Translations under genes and position numbers: made by a program
The notes under the pieces: model-generated
Seen by the model: only the letters and a program-made list of their open reading frames with translations
Databases searched by the model: none
Told to the model about the DNA's origin: nothing
In this document: positions 51,991-61,168 of the stretch, in pieces
Numbering within the stretch: the stretch's first letter is position 1
Layout: every line of letters begins with the position of its first letter
Assembly: GCF_900456775.1 (NCBI RefSeq)
Contig: NZ_UAUL01000007.1
Location: 372,001 to 436,000 of the forward strand
Length of the DNA stretch: 64,000 nt
Direction: 5' to 3'
DNA from: Sarcina ventriculi
GTDB lineage: Bacteria > Bacillota > Clostridia > Clostridiales > Clostridiaceae

Positions 51991-52839
51991 ATGAACATTT
52001 TTAGCAAATTAAATAAAATAACTAATCTTACTGAAAATGAAAAAACATTGGTTAAATATATAGAAAATAATTCTGAAGATTTTATAAAAATGAGTGCTGT
52101 TGAAATTAGTGAAGTTGCCTTTGTTTCAACCTCTACTATTTATAGATTATGCCAAAAATTAAATTTGGCTGGATTATCAGAATTAAAGCTTCAAGTATCT
52201 ATGTCTATTAGTGAATATTTAAAAGAAGATACTTCAATAGACTATAATTACCCATTTAAAGAAAATGAAACACAAAATCAAATTACTATTAAAATAAAGG
52301 AATTATATGAACAAACTTTAATATCAACATTAAATTTAATAGATACAAAACAATTAAAATTAATATCTAATGTTTTAAATAAATCACATCATATTGATTT
52401 TTATACTTCTGCAGGAAATATTTATTTTGCACAAAATTTTAAATTTCAAATGCAAGAAATTGGAACTTTCGTTAATGTTCCAATAGAAGAATATCATCAA
52501 CTTTTAACTGCATCTACTAGTGATGAAAGTCATGTAGCAATAATAGTTTCTTTTGAAGGCAGAGGATTTATAATAGAGAAATTAGCTAGAACTTTAAAAA
52601 CAAACAAAACACCAATTATATTAATTTCCTCTACTAACAAAAATTCTTTAACTAAATATGCAAACTATCACTTATATTTAAGTTCTAATGAAAATCACTA
52701 CAATAAAATTTCATCTTTTTCAACACGATTATCATTATTATATATTTTAGATTGCATATATACCTCATATTTCAAATTTAATTATAATAAAAATATAACT
52801 TATAAACTTGATGCTTATAAAAAATTATCTGATAAATAA
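51991..52839 (+). CDS. RpiR/MurR-family regulator with SIS domain
   Basis: 282 residues from the ATG at 51991-51993 (GAGGTG six bases before it). N-terminal HTH_6 (about 1-77; SEVAFVSTSTIYRLCQKLNL) and C-terminal SIS sugar-isomerase domain (about 110-250; DFYTSAGN..., AIIVSFEGRG). Such regulators bind phosphosugars. The only close partner is the HAD phosphatase just upstream. Confidence 0.9.
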   Translation: MNIFSKLNKITNLTENEKTLVKYIENNSEDFIKMSAVEISEVAFVSTSTIYRLCQKLNLAGLSELKLQVSMSISEYLKEDTSIDYNYPFKENETQNQITIKIKELYEQTLISTLNLIDTKQLKLISNVLNKSHHIDFYTSAGNIYFAQNFKFQMQEIGTFVNVPIEEYHQLLTASTSDESHVAIIVSFEGRGFIIEKLARTLKTNKTPIILISSTNKNSLTKYANYHLYLSSNENHYNKISSFSTRLSLLYILDCIYTSYFKFNYNKNITYKLDAYKKLSDK

Positions 52840-52857
52840 TTTATTTACAAAAAAATA

Positions 52858-52897
52858 TTAGCTATGTTTTAAAAAATATTTTTTAAAACATAGCTAA
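52858..52897 (-). terminator. 40-bp perfect palindrome between convergent genes
   Basis: Arms TTAGCTATGTTTTAAAAAAT / ATTTTTTAAAACATAGCTAA without a spacer (52858-52877 and 52878-52897). It lies between the RpiR gene and the ABC operon; on the minus strand it is followed by TATTTTTTTG and likely ends ABC transcription. Confidence 0.75.
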
Positions 52898-52907
52898 ATC
52901 TTATATC

Positions 52908-54668
52908 CTAAGAAGCCTCTTCAAATTGGCTATTATATAATTCTGCGTAGAAACCACCCTTTTCAAGCAATTCCTCATGGTTTCCACTTTCTAAAATATC
53001 TCCATCCTTTAATACAAGTATAATATCAGCATTTTTAATTGTTGAAAGTCTATGTGCTATAACAAAAGAAGTTCTTCCCTCCATAAGTTTATCCATAGCT
53101 TGTTGAATTAAAAGCTCTGTTCTTGTATCTACTGAACTTGTTGCTTCATCTAAGATTAACATTGGTGAATCCTTAATCATTGCCCTTGCAATGGTTAATT
53201 GTTGTTTTTGTCCTATTGATAGATTAACTTTATCACTTAAAACAGTATCATATCCATCATGTAAATTTTCTATAAAACTATCTAATCCTACCGCCTTACA
53301 TGCTTTTTTAATTACCTCATCTGGCACATCAGTTTTGTTATATACTAAATTTTCTCTAATACTTCCTTCAAATAACCAAGTATCTTGAAGCACCATACAG
53401 AATAAATCATGGATATTTTCTCTTGTTAAATCACTTATAGGTACATCATCAATTAATATTTCACCACTATTTATTTCATTAAACCTCATAAGTAAGTTTA
53501 CTAAAGTTGACTTACCTGCTCCTGTTGGCCCAACAATTGCAATCTTTTGTCCAGGTTTTGCAACAGCTGAAAAATTATTTATTATTATTTTACCTGTACC
53601 CTTATATCCAAATTTAACATTTTTAAATTCAACTTTTCCATCAGCATTTTCAAGAGCTAAAGCTTTATGACTCTCATCTTCCATTTCTTCAGCCTCTAAA
53701 AATTCAAACACTCTGTGACTTGCAGCAGCTGCTGATTGCATACTTTGAACCCCTTGTGCAATTTGACCAAGTGGCTGTGTAAAATATCTAACATACATAA
53801 TAAATGCTACAATTATTCCAAAAGATATACTTCCATTCATAGCAAGTATTGCACCTACTATACAAACTGCAACATATCCTAAATTACCTATAAAAGTCAT
53901 AATAGGCATCATAAGTCCTGAAAGGAATTGTGCTTTAAAAGCACTATCTTTAAGACTATAATTTAAACTTTTAAATGTATGCCTCATTTGTTCTTCTGCA
54001 TTAAAAGCCTTAATTACAGTATGCCCTGAATATACTTCTTCAATATGCCCATTTATCTTTCCCAAATATTCCTGTTGATTAGTAAAATATTTTTGAGACT
54101 TCTTCATGATTACTGACATTAGTGCAAACCCAATAATTGTTGACATAACAGCAGTTATTGCCATAATAAAATTCGTTTTTAACATCATAACTAAAGAACC
54201 TAAAAATAAACATATCGCACTTATCAAAGTTCCTGTACTTTGATTCAAAGCTTGTCCAATTGTATCTACATCATTTGTAACACGAGAAAGTAAATCTCCT
54301 GTGGTATTATTGTTATAATACCACATTGGAAGTTTATTTATTTTTTTAGAAATATCTTTTCTTAAATTTTTAGTGATTCTTTGAGTAACAGTTGCCATTA
54401 TATATCCTTGAGTTAAGTTTAATATAACACTTGCTCCATATATAATAACAAGAATTAATCCTATTGAAGTTATCTTTTCCATGTCAATACTAGTTAATAT
54501 TCCATTAGTTATAGTATCTGTCATTTCAGAAAGCTTATCAGGACCTAATAAGGATAAAATAGTTGCAATTACTGCACTTGTTAATGCTATAACTATTATA
54601 GGCATATAACTTTTGCAATAAACTATAAGTTTGCCCAAATTTTTTTCTGTTTTTTTCTTTTTATCCAT
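52908..54668 (-). CDS. ABC exporter half-transporter, subunit with canonical Walker B
   Basis: 586 residues: six-TM exporter domain (about 20-310) and ATPase (about 345-580). Walker A GPTGAGKST, Walker B LILDEATSSVD with the catalytic Glu, H-loop AHRLS; the signature is degenerate (LSIGQ instead of LSGGQ). It overlaps the partner gene by one base (TAATG). With the partner it forms a BmrCD/LmrCD-like heterodimer for multidrug or peptide export. A two-component system lies just upstream. Confidence 0.93.
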   Translation of the reverse strand: MDKKKKTEKNLGKLIVYCKSYMPIIVIALTSAVIATILSLLGPDKLSEMTDTITNGILTSIDMEKITSIGLILVIIYGASVILNLTQGYIMATVTQRITKNLRKDISKKINKLPMWYYNNNTTGDLLSRVTNDVDTIGQALNQSTGTLISAICLFLGSLVMMLKTNFIMAITAVMSTIIGFALMSVIMKKSQKYFTNQQEYLGKINGHIEEVYSGHTVIKAFNAEEQMRHTFKSLNYSLKDSAFKAQFLSGLMMPIMTFIGNLGYVAVCIVGAILAMNGSISFGIIVAFIMYVRYFTQPLGQIAQGVQSMQSAAAASHRVFEFLEAEEMEDESHKALALENADGKVEFKNVKFGYKGTGKIIINNFSAVAKPGQKIAIVGPTGAGKSTLVNLLMRFNEINSGEILIDDVPISDLTRENIHDLFCMVLQDTWLFEGSIRENLVYNKTDVPDEVIKKACKAVGLDSFIENLHDGYDTVLSDKVNLSIGQKQQLTIARAMIKDSPMLILDEATSSVDTRTELLIQQAMDKLMEGRTSFVIAHRLSTIKNADIILVLKDGDILESGNHEELLEKGGFYAELYNSQFEEAS

Positions 54669-56464
54669 TATATAGCCTCCTCTTCTAAAACTTCTACCTC
54701 TTTTACTGTACTTAATTCTTCTTTTGAAAGTTGTGAATAAGCAATTTCTTGATATACATTACACTCTTTCATTAAATCATCATGTTTTCCCATACCAACA
54801 ATTAGTCCATTATCTAATACAATTATTTTATCAGCCTCTTTTATACTGCTAATCCTTTGAGCTACTACTATAGTTGTTGTTCCAACACTTTCATGTTTTA
54901 AAAACTTACGAAGTTTGCTATCAGTTTTATAATCTAAAGCAGAAAATGAATCGTCAAAAATTAAAACCTCTGGATTACGGGATATCGCTCTAGCTATTGA
55001 TAAACGTTGTTTTTGTCCACCAGAGAAATTATTTCCCCCTTGTGAAACATGAGCCTCATATTGACCATCTAACCTCTCAACAAATTCAGTTGCTTGAGCC
55101 CCATAAATTCCATAAACAACATCATCTTTTGATATTTTTGACCTTCCATTATCACCAAATGCTATATTAGATTCAATACTTCCTTCAAATAAAGTTACCT
55201 TTTGAGGTACATAACCTAACTTATTTCTAAGATGTTTTTGATCATATTCTTTTACATTCATACCATTAACTAAAACCTCACCCTCTGTTGCATCATAAAA
55301 TCTAGGAATAAGATTAATTAATGTACTCTTTCCAGAACCTGTTGCACCAATAAATGCCACAGTTTCTCCTCTATTTACCTTAAAACTAATATCTTTTATC
55401 ACATAATCATCAGCATCTGGATACTTAAAACTAACATTTTTGAATTCTATTTCTCCAACTGCACTAACAATTTCTTGTGAAGTTGTCCCATTTTTTATCT
55501 TAATTTCTGCATCTAATACCTCATTAATTCTCTTTGCTGCAACTGATGCACGAGGCATTAAAATAAATACTATAACAAGCATCATAAATGCCATAACAAC
55601 TTGCATTGCATATGATGAGAAAACGACAACGTCTGAAAATAATCCCATTCTACTTGTTATATCTGCATTTTGAATAAGTACTGCTCCAACCCAATATATT
55701 GCAAGAGTTAATCCACTCATTATAAAGCTAATGCTTGGCAGTAACGTTGCCATAACACGGTTAGCAACTAAGTTAACACTTGTAAGTTCTGAGTTTGCCT
55801 CTTCAAATTTATCTTCTTGATATCTTTCTGCATTATATGCACGAGTAACAGAAATACCTGAAAGATTTTCTCTTGCAATACGGTTTAAATTATCAGTTAA
55901 TTTTTGAAGTTTTGCAAACCTTGGAAGAGCTATTGCAATACATATACCAACAATAATTAATAATATTAAAACAGCTATTCCTGTTGTTAAAGATAGCTCC
56001 CAATTCTTCCCTGTAATCTTTAAAACAGCCCAAACAGCTAATATAGGTGCTTTTATCAATAACTGTAAGCCAATAACTATAAATGTTTGTACCTGAGTTA
56101 CATCATTTGTCGAACGTGTTATTAAGCTTGCTGTTGAAAAATTATTTATTTCTTCCATAGAAAAATCCTGAACTTTGTCATACAATTTAGACCTAAGCGT
56201 AGCTGAAAAATTTGAAGCTATTTTTGCAGCAAGTGCGGCAACAATAACTGATGCAATTAAGCTACCTAAAGCACAAAGAAGCATCCATCCACCTGCGGTT
56301 AAAATCTCACTCATTTCACTTCCTTGTGTTTGGACAAGTCTTGTAATATCGCTCATGTAATCTGGCAATCTTAAATCTAGCCACACTTGCAACACTATAA
56401 ATACAACACTAACACTTAAGAGTAGCCATTCTTTGCCTTTAAAATTTTTAAATATCTTTAACAT
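54668..56464 (-). CDS. ABC exporter half-transporter, subunit with degenerate Walker B
   Basis: 598 residues: six TMs (about 12-310) and ATPase. Walker A GATGSGKST and canonical signature FSGGQKQR, but Walker B is LIFDDSFSALD with Asp in place of the catalytic Glu, and the H-loop His is Gln (VAQRIS). These losses pair with the odd LSIGQ of the partner, so one composite site is degenerate and the other fully canonical, the hallmark of heterodimeric exporters. First gene of the operon. Confidence 0.93.
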   Translation of the reverse strand: MLKIFKNFKGKEWLLLSVSVVFIVLQVWLDLRLPDYMSDITRLVQTQGSEMSEILTAGGWMLLCALGSLIASVIVAALAAKIASNFSATLRSKLYDKVQDFSMEEINNFSTASLITRSTNDVTQVQTFIVIGLQLLIKAPILAVWAVLKITGKNWELSLTTGIAVLILLIIVGICIAIALPRFAKLQKLTDNLNRIARENLSGISVTRAYNAERYQEDKFEEANSELTSVNLVANRVMATLLPSISFIMSGLTLAIYWVGAVLIQNADITSRMGLFSDVVVFSSYAMQVVMAFMMLVIVFILMPRASVAAKRINEVLDAEIKIKNGTTSQEIVSAVGEIEFKNVSFKYPDADDYVIKDISFKVNRGETVAFIGATGSGKSTLINLIPRFYDATEGEVLVNGMNVKEYDQKHLRNKLGYVPQKVTLFEGSIESNIAFGDNGRSKISKDDVVYGIYGAQATEFVERLDGQYEAHVSQGGNNFSGGQKQRLSIARAISRNPEVLIFDDSFSALDYKTDSKLRKFLKHESVGTTTIVVAQRISSIKEADKIIVLDNGLIVGMGKHDDLMKECNVYQEIAYSQLSKEELSTVKEVEVLEEEAI

Positions 56465-56557
56465 AAAATTAAACCCCTTCCTACTAATTTCCTGTTAGTA
56501 TATTAATATATAAATATAAACTTAAAATAAACTTTTTGGAAAATATGATTTTTATAT

Positions 56558-56605
56558 TAAATAAAAAAAGAACTATTCTTAGAATATCTATGAATAATTC
56601 TTTTT
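56558..56605 (-). terminator. Terminator of the two-component operon
   Basis: 14-bp stem AAAAAGAACTATTC / GAATAATTCTTTTT with one mismatch and a T-run on the minus strand; it separates the kinase gene from the ABC operon. Confidence 0.8.
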
Positions 56606-56624
56606 AAATGTATTAATATTTAAT

Positions 56625-57683
56625 TTATTCTATAGGCAATGTAATCGTAAATTTGGTTCCCTTAGATAAAACACTCTCACATTTTATTGTTCCTGAATGC
56701 AACTCTACTATTTTTTTAACCATTGTTAAACCTAAACCATTTCCTTTTGTTGCATGAGATGTGTCGCCTTGATAAAACTTATCAAATATTTTAGGTATGA
56801 CATTTTCACTTATTCCTATGCCATTATCACTAAATATCATAATAATATTATCATCTCTTTTCTTAACAATAACTCTAATAATGCCATTATCATTGATAAA
56901 TTTAATAGAATTTCCTAATAAATTTAACCATACGTGACTTAACATTTCTTTATTCCCAATTAAAATACAATCATCAATATCAATATTTAATGAAATATTT
57001 TTATCTTTAAATTTAGGTTCTAAGAGAAGTATATTTTGACGGATTTGTTCTCCTACATTAAATTTTTGTTTATCTTTTAATATAGCTTGTCCCTCTATTT
57101 TTGAAAGATTTAAAACATTAGTAGCAAGATAACTTAATCTTTGAGATTCCTCTATAATTATATCCAAATATTCATCTCGCTCCTCCTTAGATAAAGTATC
57201 ATCTTTCAATATTTCAGCAAAGCCTTTTATAGATATAATAGGTGTTTTAAATTCATGAGAAAAATTATTTATAAAATCTGTACGAAGCACCTCCATGCTT
57301 CCTAATTCTTCTGCCATAAGATTAAAGTTTTTAGATAACACTATAAATTCTGGAGGATATTTTATATTAAGACGTGTAGTAAAATCGCCACGTGATAATT
57401 TAGCAGTAGCCTCAATAAATTGTCTAATACGCTTAAGCACAATTCTACTTGAAATAGTCGAAACCACGATTCCAATAATTATACACGAAATAAGAGTTAT
57501 TATTGGAAGCAACATCTTATTTTGAATGTTTTTATCATTTACAATTCCTACATATACCAAAAAATATACTAACCCACCAGCAATGATAGTAATTATTAAA
57601 TTTATAATAAATATTATAATAGAAAATGATATTGTTAAACTAATCTTACCTATAAATTTTTTACATCTATTCATTCCTTTCAT
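56625..57683 (-). CDS. Sensor histidine kinase
   Basis: 352 residues. Two TM helices (about 12-45 and 57-78) with only a short loop between, HAMP (about 79-130), HisKA with His143 in FSHEFKTP, and HATPase with N-box NLLGNSIKF and G-boxes FSDNGIGIS and GNGLGLTMVKKIV. The tiny external loop suggests sensing in or at the membrane, as in intramembrane-sensing kinases of antibiotic-defence systems. The gene overlaps the response regulator by 17 bp. Confidence 0.92.
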   Translation of the reverse strand: MKGMNRCKKFIGKISLTISFSIIIFIINLIITIIAGGLVYFLVYVGIVNDKNIQNKMLLPIITLISCIIIGIVVSTISSRIVLKRIRQFIEATAKLSRGDFTTRLNIKYPPEFIVLSKNFNLMAEELGSMEVLRTDFINNFSHEFKTPIISIKGFAEILKDDTLSKEERDEYLDIIIEESQRLSYLATNVLNLSKIEGQAILKDKQKFNVGEQIRQNILLLEPKFKDKNISLNIDIDDCILIGNKEMLSHVWLNLLGNSIKFINDNGIIRVIVKKRDDNIIMIFSDNGIGISENVIPKIFDKFYQGDTSHATKGNGLGLTMVKKIVELHSGTIKCESVLSKGTKFTITLPIE

Positions 57684-58353
57684 CTTTTTTTACCGCCTTA
57701 TATCCAAGTCCCCTAACTGAAACTATCTCAAATTCTGGATAAGAATCAAATCTCTTTCTTAAGCGATTAATATGCACATTAATAGTTGTGTCATAACTTT
57801 CCGTTTCCATTCCCCATATTTCATCCATTAATTGAATTCTAGTAAATATCTTATCTGGATAAGATAAAAGCTTGTACAATAAATAAAACTCTTTTTGAGG
57901 CAAAGTTTGCTTTTCACCATCACGAGTTACAGTTAAAGAATCATAATCTAAAGTAACCTTTCCAATATTAATTTTTTTTGAAAGGAAAATTTGAGAACGA
58001 CGAAGAAGTGCTTTTATTCTAAGAAGCATCTCCTCTGTATCAATAGGTTTTGTCATATAATCATCAGCTCCAGCAACAAAACCTTTTATTTTATCCTCTT
58101 GCAATTGCTTTGCAGTAACCATAAGTATTGGTATCATACATTCCCCTTCCCTAAGCTCTTTTGCAAACTCAAACCCATCCATATTAGGCATCATAACATC
58201 TAAAATAATTAAATCGATATGATGATTATCAAGAACTTCCATTCCCTGCACTCCATCCTCTGCTACAAAAACAGAATATCCTTGCCTTTTTAAAATAGTT
58301 TCCATTAATTTTCTAGTATGTTTATCATCTTCAACAACTAATATGCTAATCAT
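57667..58353 (-). CDS. OmpR-family response regulator
   Basis: 228 residues from the ATG at 58351-58353 (GGAGG six bases before it); the upstream in-frame start at 58437 would add a non-homologous leader. Receiver domain with D52 (ILDVMMPNMDG) and conserved Lys in MTKPID, then a winged helix (about 128-225; YDTTINVHINRLRKRF). The partner of the kinase at 56625. The probable target is the neighbouring ABC exporter. Confidence 0.93.
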   Translation of the reverse strand: MISILVVEDDKHTRKLMETILKRQGYSVFVAEDGVQGMEVLDNHHIDLIILDVMMPNMDGFEFAKELREGECMIPILMVTAKQLQEDKIKGFVAGADDYMTKPIDTEEMLLRIKALLRRSQIFLSKKINIGKVTLDYDSLTVTRDGEKQTLPQKEFYLLYKLLSYPDKIFTRIQLMDEIWGMETESYDTTINVHINRLRKRFDSYPEFEIVSVRGLGYKAVKKDERNE

Positions 58354-58443
58354 AATATATCCTCCGCCATTATTTACATTATTTATTATTATAATACTTT
58401 TAGTGAATAAATTTAAAATAAACTTATTAATACACATCTATAA

Positions 58444-58572
58444 AAACTACAATTTTTCAAAAAGGTAAAGGTTGATGTTACAGTAAAAGTAATTGGATAT
58501 GCTCTTTATAATGCTAGTGCAGGATATTTTAAAATATTTGATGTCTATGATATAAAAAAAATACCCACCTAG
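58444..58572 (+). pseudogene. Possible gene remnant (42 codons, no start)
   Basis: An open frame without start codon but with a protein-like composition (VTVKVIGYALYNASAGYF, then KIFDVYDIKKIPT) between the response regulator and UGT1. It contrasts with the AT-only noise around it and ends at TAG inside the UGT1 terminator. I recognise no family. Confidence 0.25.
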
Positions 58573-58590
58573 TTAATCTAACCAAGTGGC
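58553..58590 (-). terminator. Terminator of glycosyltransferase 1
   Basis: Minus-strand hairpin CCACTTGGTTA / TAACTAGGTGG with GT and mismatch pairs, followed by eight T. Confidence 0.75.
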
Positions 58591-58605
58591 TTCTATATAT
58601 TAAAT

Positions 58606-59811
58606 TTAAACTAAAACTTCAACATTATCAATTGCTTCATAAATAGCTTCAGCAGCTTTTTTATATCCACCACAAGCTTTTAAAGATTCACCTATCTTTT
58701 TAGCATTTTCTTTATAAGAATCATCTGATAGAATCTTATTAACCGCACTTCTTATAGCTTGGACACTTCTATCCTCCATTAAAGCTATACCAGCACCTAA
58801 CTCTTCAACTCTTTTTGCAACTACAGGTTGGTCCCCAAATTGTGGTACAACTACTAAAGGAACACTATTATATAATCCTTCACTTGAACTATTCATTCCA
58901 CCATGAGTTATAAATAAATCAACTTTCTTTAAAACTTCAAGTTGTGGAACATAGTTGTACACTTTAAAGTTTTCAGGTATTTTTTCTAAATCTTTAATAT
59001 CGGTTTTATTTCCTATGGACATTATAACAGTCAAATCCTTATTAGAACCCAAAGCCTCAAAACACCTTTTATAAAATTCTAGGTCTGTATTTGCAATAGT
59101 TCCTAAAGATATATATATAACTTTTTTATTTTCACCATTCTCTATTGTAAAATCTTCAAGTTCATGTCTATCAAATATAGAAGGCCCAACAAATTTATAT
59201 GTTTCATCAAATTCATCTGAGTTAGGTTGAAAGTATTTAGATGTAAATACTATAGTTAAATCATATTTATCTCCCATTAATAAATCCATAGGGTTTTTGG
59301 GAAAATTTATACCAAACTCTTTTCCTAATTTTTTAAATTTAGGTGCTAATGTAAGAAAAGTTTTCATCATCTCTAACATATCTTTATTATCTTTTTCCAT
59401 TATACTTGAAACACTATTAGATATTTTCTCATTCATAGCAAAAATTGTAGATGTTGCTATAACCTTTTTAATTTTAAACTTTTCTATAATTTTTGTTCCT
59501 GGTTTTATAAAAGGATCAACCACTAAATAATCAAATTCTCCCTCTTGTTTTATAGCAAGATTTAAAATGTCTTTACATATCTTTATATACTGTTTTCCCA
59601 TATTACTAATACTACTTGTTTGACCATTAAATGCTGATAAATCTGCTTCATATCCTACAAAATTAGCCCCTGTATTCTCGAATTTATCTCTAAATTCTTC
59701 TCCTGCTATATATGTTATACTATCTCCTTTGCTTATAAGTTCATTAACTAAACCTATTGTTGGATTAACATGTCCATGTGCTGGAACCATTAAAAATAAT
59801 CCTCTTGCCAT
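58606..59811 (-). CDS. MGT-family UDP-glycosyltransferase, copy 1
   Basis: 401 residues from the ATG at 59809-59811, which aligns with the start of copy 2 (MARGLFL). GT-B fold of the macrolide glycosyltransferase family: acceptor-side GHVNPTIGLVNEL at the N-terminus, donor-site IYISLGTIAN and FITHGGMNSSSEGL with VPQFGDQPVVAKRVEELGAG at the C-terminus. Transfers sugar from a UDP donor to a small hydrophobic acceptor; macrolide inactivation is the best known case, but the acceptor here is unknown. Copy 2 lies at 62801. Confidence 0.92.
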   Translation of the reverse strand: MARGLFLMVPAHGHVNPTIGLVNELISKGDSITYIAGEEFRDKFENTGANFVGYEADLSAFNGQTSSISNMGKQYIKICKDILNLAIKQEGEFDYLVVDPFIKPGTKIIEKFKIKKVIATSTIFAMNEKISNSVSSIMEKDNKDMLEMMKTFLTLAPKFKKLGKEFGINFPKNPMDLLMGDKYDLTIVFTSKYFQPNSDEFDETYKFVGPSIFDRHELEDFTIENGENKKVIYISLGTIANTDLEFYKRCFEALGSNKDLTVIMSIGNKTDIKDLEKIPENFKVYNYVPQLEVLKKVDLFITHGGMNSSSEGLYNSVPLVVVPQFGDQPVVAKRVEELGAGIALMEDRSVQAIRSAVNKILSDDSYKENAKKIGESLKACGGYKKAAEAIYEAIDNVEVLV

Positions 59812-59904
59812 AAAAGTCACTTCTTTCTCTTAATTATTTTTCTTATTCTATTTATAGCAAATATTTCATAGTACAACCATTATCAAATTGTAAGATATGT
59901 ATAT

Positions 59905-59951
59905 ACAAAAACACATAAACGTAAAATAATTTTACACTTATGTGTTTTTGT
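59905..59951 (-). terminator. Terminator of the TetR gene upstream of UGT1
   Basis: Very long imperfect stem, 22 bp with two mismatches (ACAAAAACACATAA / TTATGTGTTTTTGT at the base), loop of 3. Confidence 0.8.
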
Positions 59952-59987
59952 CAAAATAAATTCAGTATTTATTATTAAATTTTTATA

Positions 59988-60527
59988 CTATATTTCATAA
60001 GGCATTATACCTACTGATATTATTTTAGATAGTTCATAAGCTAATTTTTTTTCATCAACTTGTTCTTTCTCATATTGCTTTAGTAAAAATGTTGTAATAC
60101 CACAGGAATAAAAATCAACTATTACATCTAACTCTTCATAACTAATTTTCTTTTTTAAAACTTTCTTTCTAAATAGTTCTTGCAAATACTTATTAACCAC
60201 CTCAAGGGCTATTACAGCTATCTCTTCTTTTCTTTGAGATATTACCTGTTTTTGAATAATTGTTTTTCTTTTACTTATTTCAAGAATAAATATTTGTAAA
60301 GCTTCCTCTAAAGAAGATGTATTAAGACTATTAGCTAATACTGTTCTCATATCTTTTCCAAATTTATATTTTACAACATCCATTATATCTCGAAAATGAT
60401 AGTAAAATGCTTGCCTTGAAATATTACAAGCATCTACTAAATCTTTAATTGTAATTTTATCTATACTCTTATATTCCATCATCTCTTCAAAAGTATTTCC
60501 TATAAGACTCTTCATATCCACTGGCAT
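59988..60527 (-). CDS. TetR-family regulator
   Basis: 179 residues. HTH (about 5-50; ITIKDLVDACNISRQAFYYHF) and DIMDVVKY as in the DhaS-like group. GAGGAG ribosome site. Located between MarR and glycosyltransferase 1 on the same strand; it may control the latter, from which a terminator separates it. Confidence 0.85.
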   Translation of the reverse strand: MPVDMKSLIGNTFEEMMEYKSIDKITIKDLVDACNISRQAFYYHFRDIMDVVKYKFGKDMRTVLANSLNTSSLEEALQIFILEISKRKTIIQKQVISQRKEEIAVIALEVVNKYLQELFRKKVLKKKISYEELDVIVDFYSCGITTFLLKQYEKEQVDEKKLAYELSKIISVGIMPYEI

Positions 60528-60696
60528 AATCTTTTACTCCTCTATACAAATTCCTCCATAGCTATTAAGCCTTTTTTCTTTGTATAATATTATAACATTT
60601 TACATTTTAATTGAGATATATTCATTGTTACACAAAGCTATTGTGTTAATTTTAAAAAAGAAGATATTTTTAATATTAAATTTGTGTAGTATTAAA

Positions 60697-61140
60697 TTAT
60701 TTTTTCCCTAACTTAGTTAAAACTTTTATTGTTATATCTTCAAGTGCAGTTGCAATCTTATTATATTCATCTCTTGGAATACAATCATTTAAAAATTCTT
60801 GCCACTCATCAATAATTTTATCTAATTCTTCCTTATAATCTAATGCTTTTTCAGTTAAATAAACACAATTAATTCTTTTATCTTCTTCACTTTTTTCACG
60901 TCTTACAAAGCCTTTTTTTTCTAAAGACTGAAGAGTTCTAGTTATTGCAGATTTATCTGTGTATTTTCTCTTAATTATAAAATCTTGGTGGCTTCCATCA
61001 TTCTCATACAAATTTAATAAGCATATAAATTCAGCAAATTTTAAATCATAAGGTTTAAGTTTTAAATTTACATAAGCCTGAAAGTTATTGCTGAGAATAT
61101 CAGCCCATTTAGATAATTTTATTCTTTCATTTAAACCCAT
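60697..61140 (-). CDS. MarR-family regulator
   Basis: 147 residues, winged helix with DKSAITRTLQSLEKKGFVRREKSEEDKR as recognition helix and wing, N- and C-terminal dimer helices. It follows the MFS exporter by 28 bp in one operon, the usual arrangement for a MarR that represses its own exporter. Dyads at the shared promoter (62654-62695) are candidate operators. Confidence 0.9.
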   Translation of the reverse strand: MGLNERIKLSKWADILSNNFQAYVNLKLKPYDLKFAEFICLLNLYENDGSHQDFIIKRKYTDKSAITRTLQSLEKKGFVRREKSEEDKRINCVYLTEKALDYKEELDKIIDEWQEFLNDCIPRDEYNKIATALEDITIKVLTKLGKK

Positions 61141-61168
61141 GATATCCTCCTATAAATAAAACTCTCTT

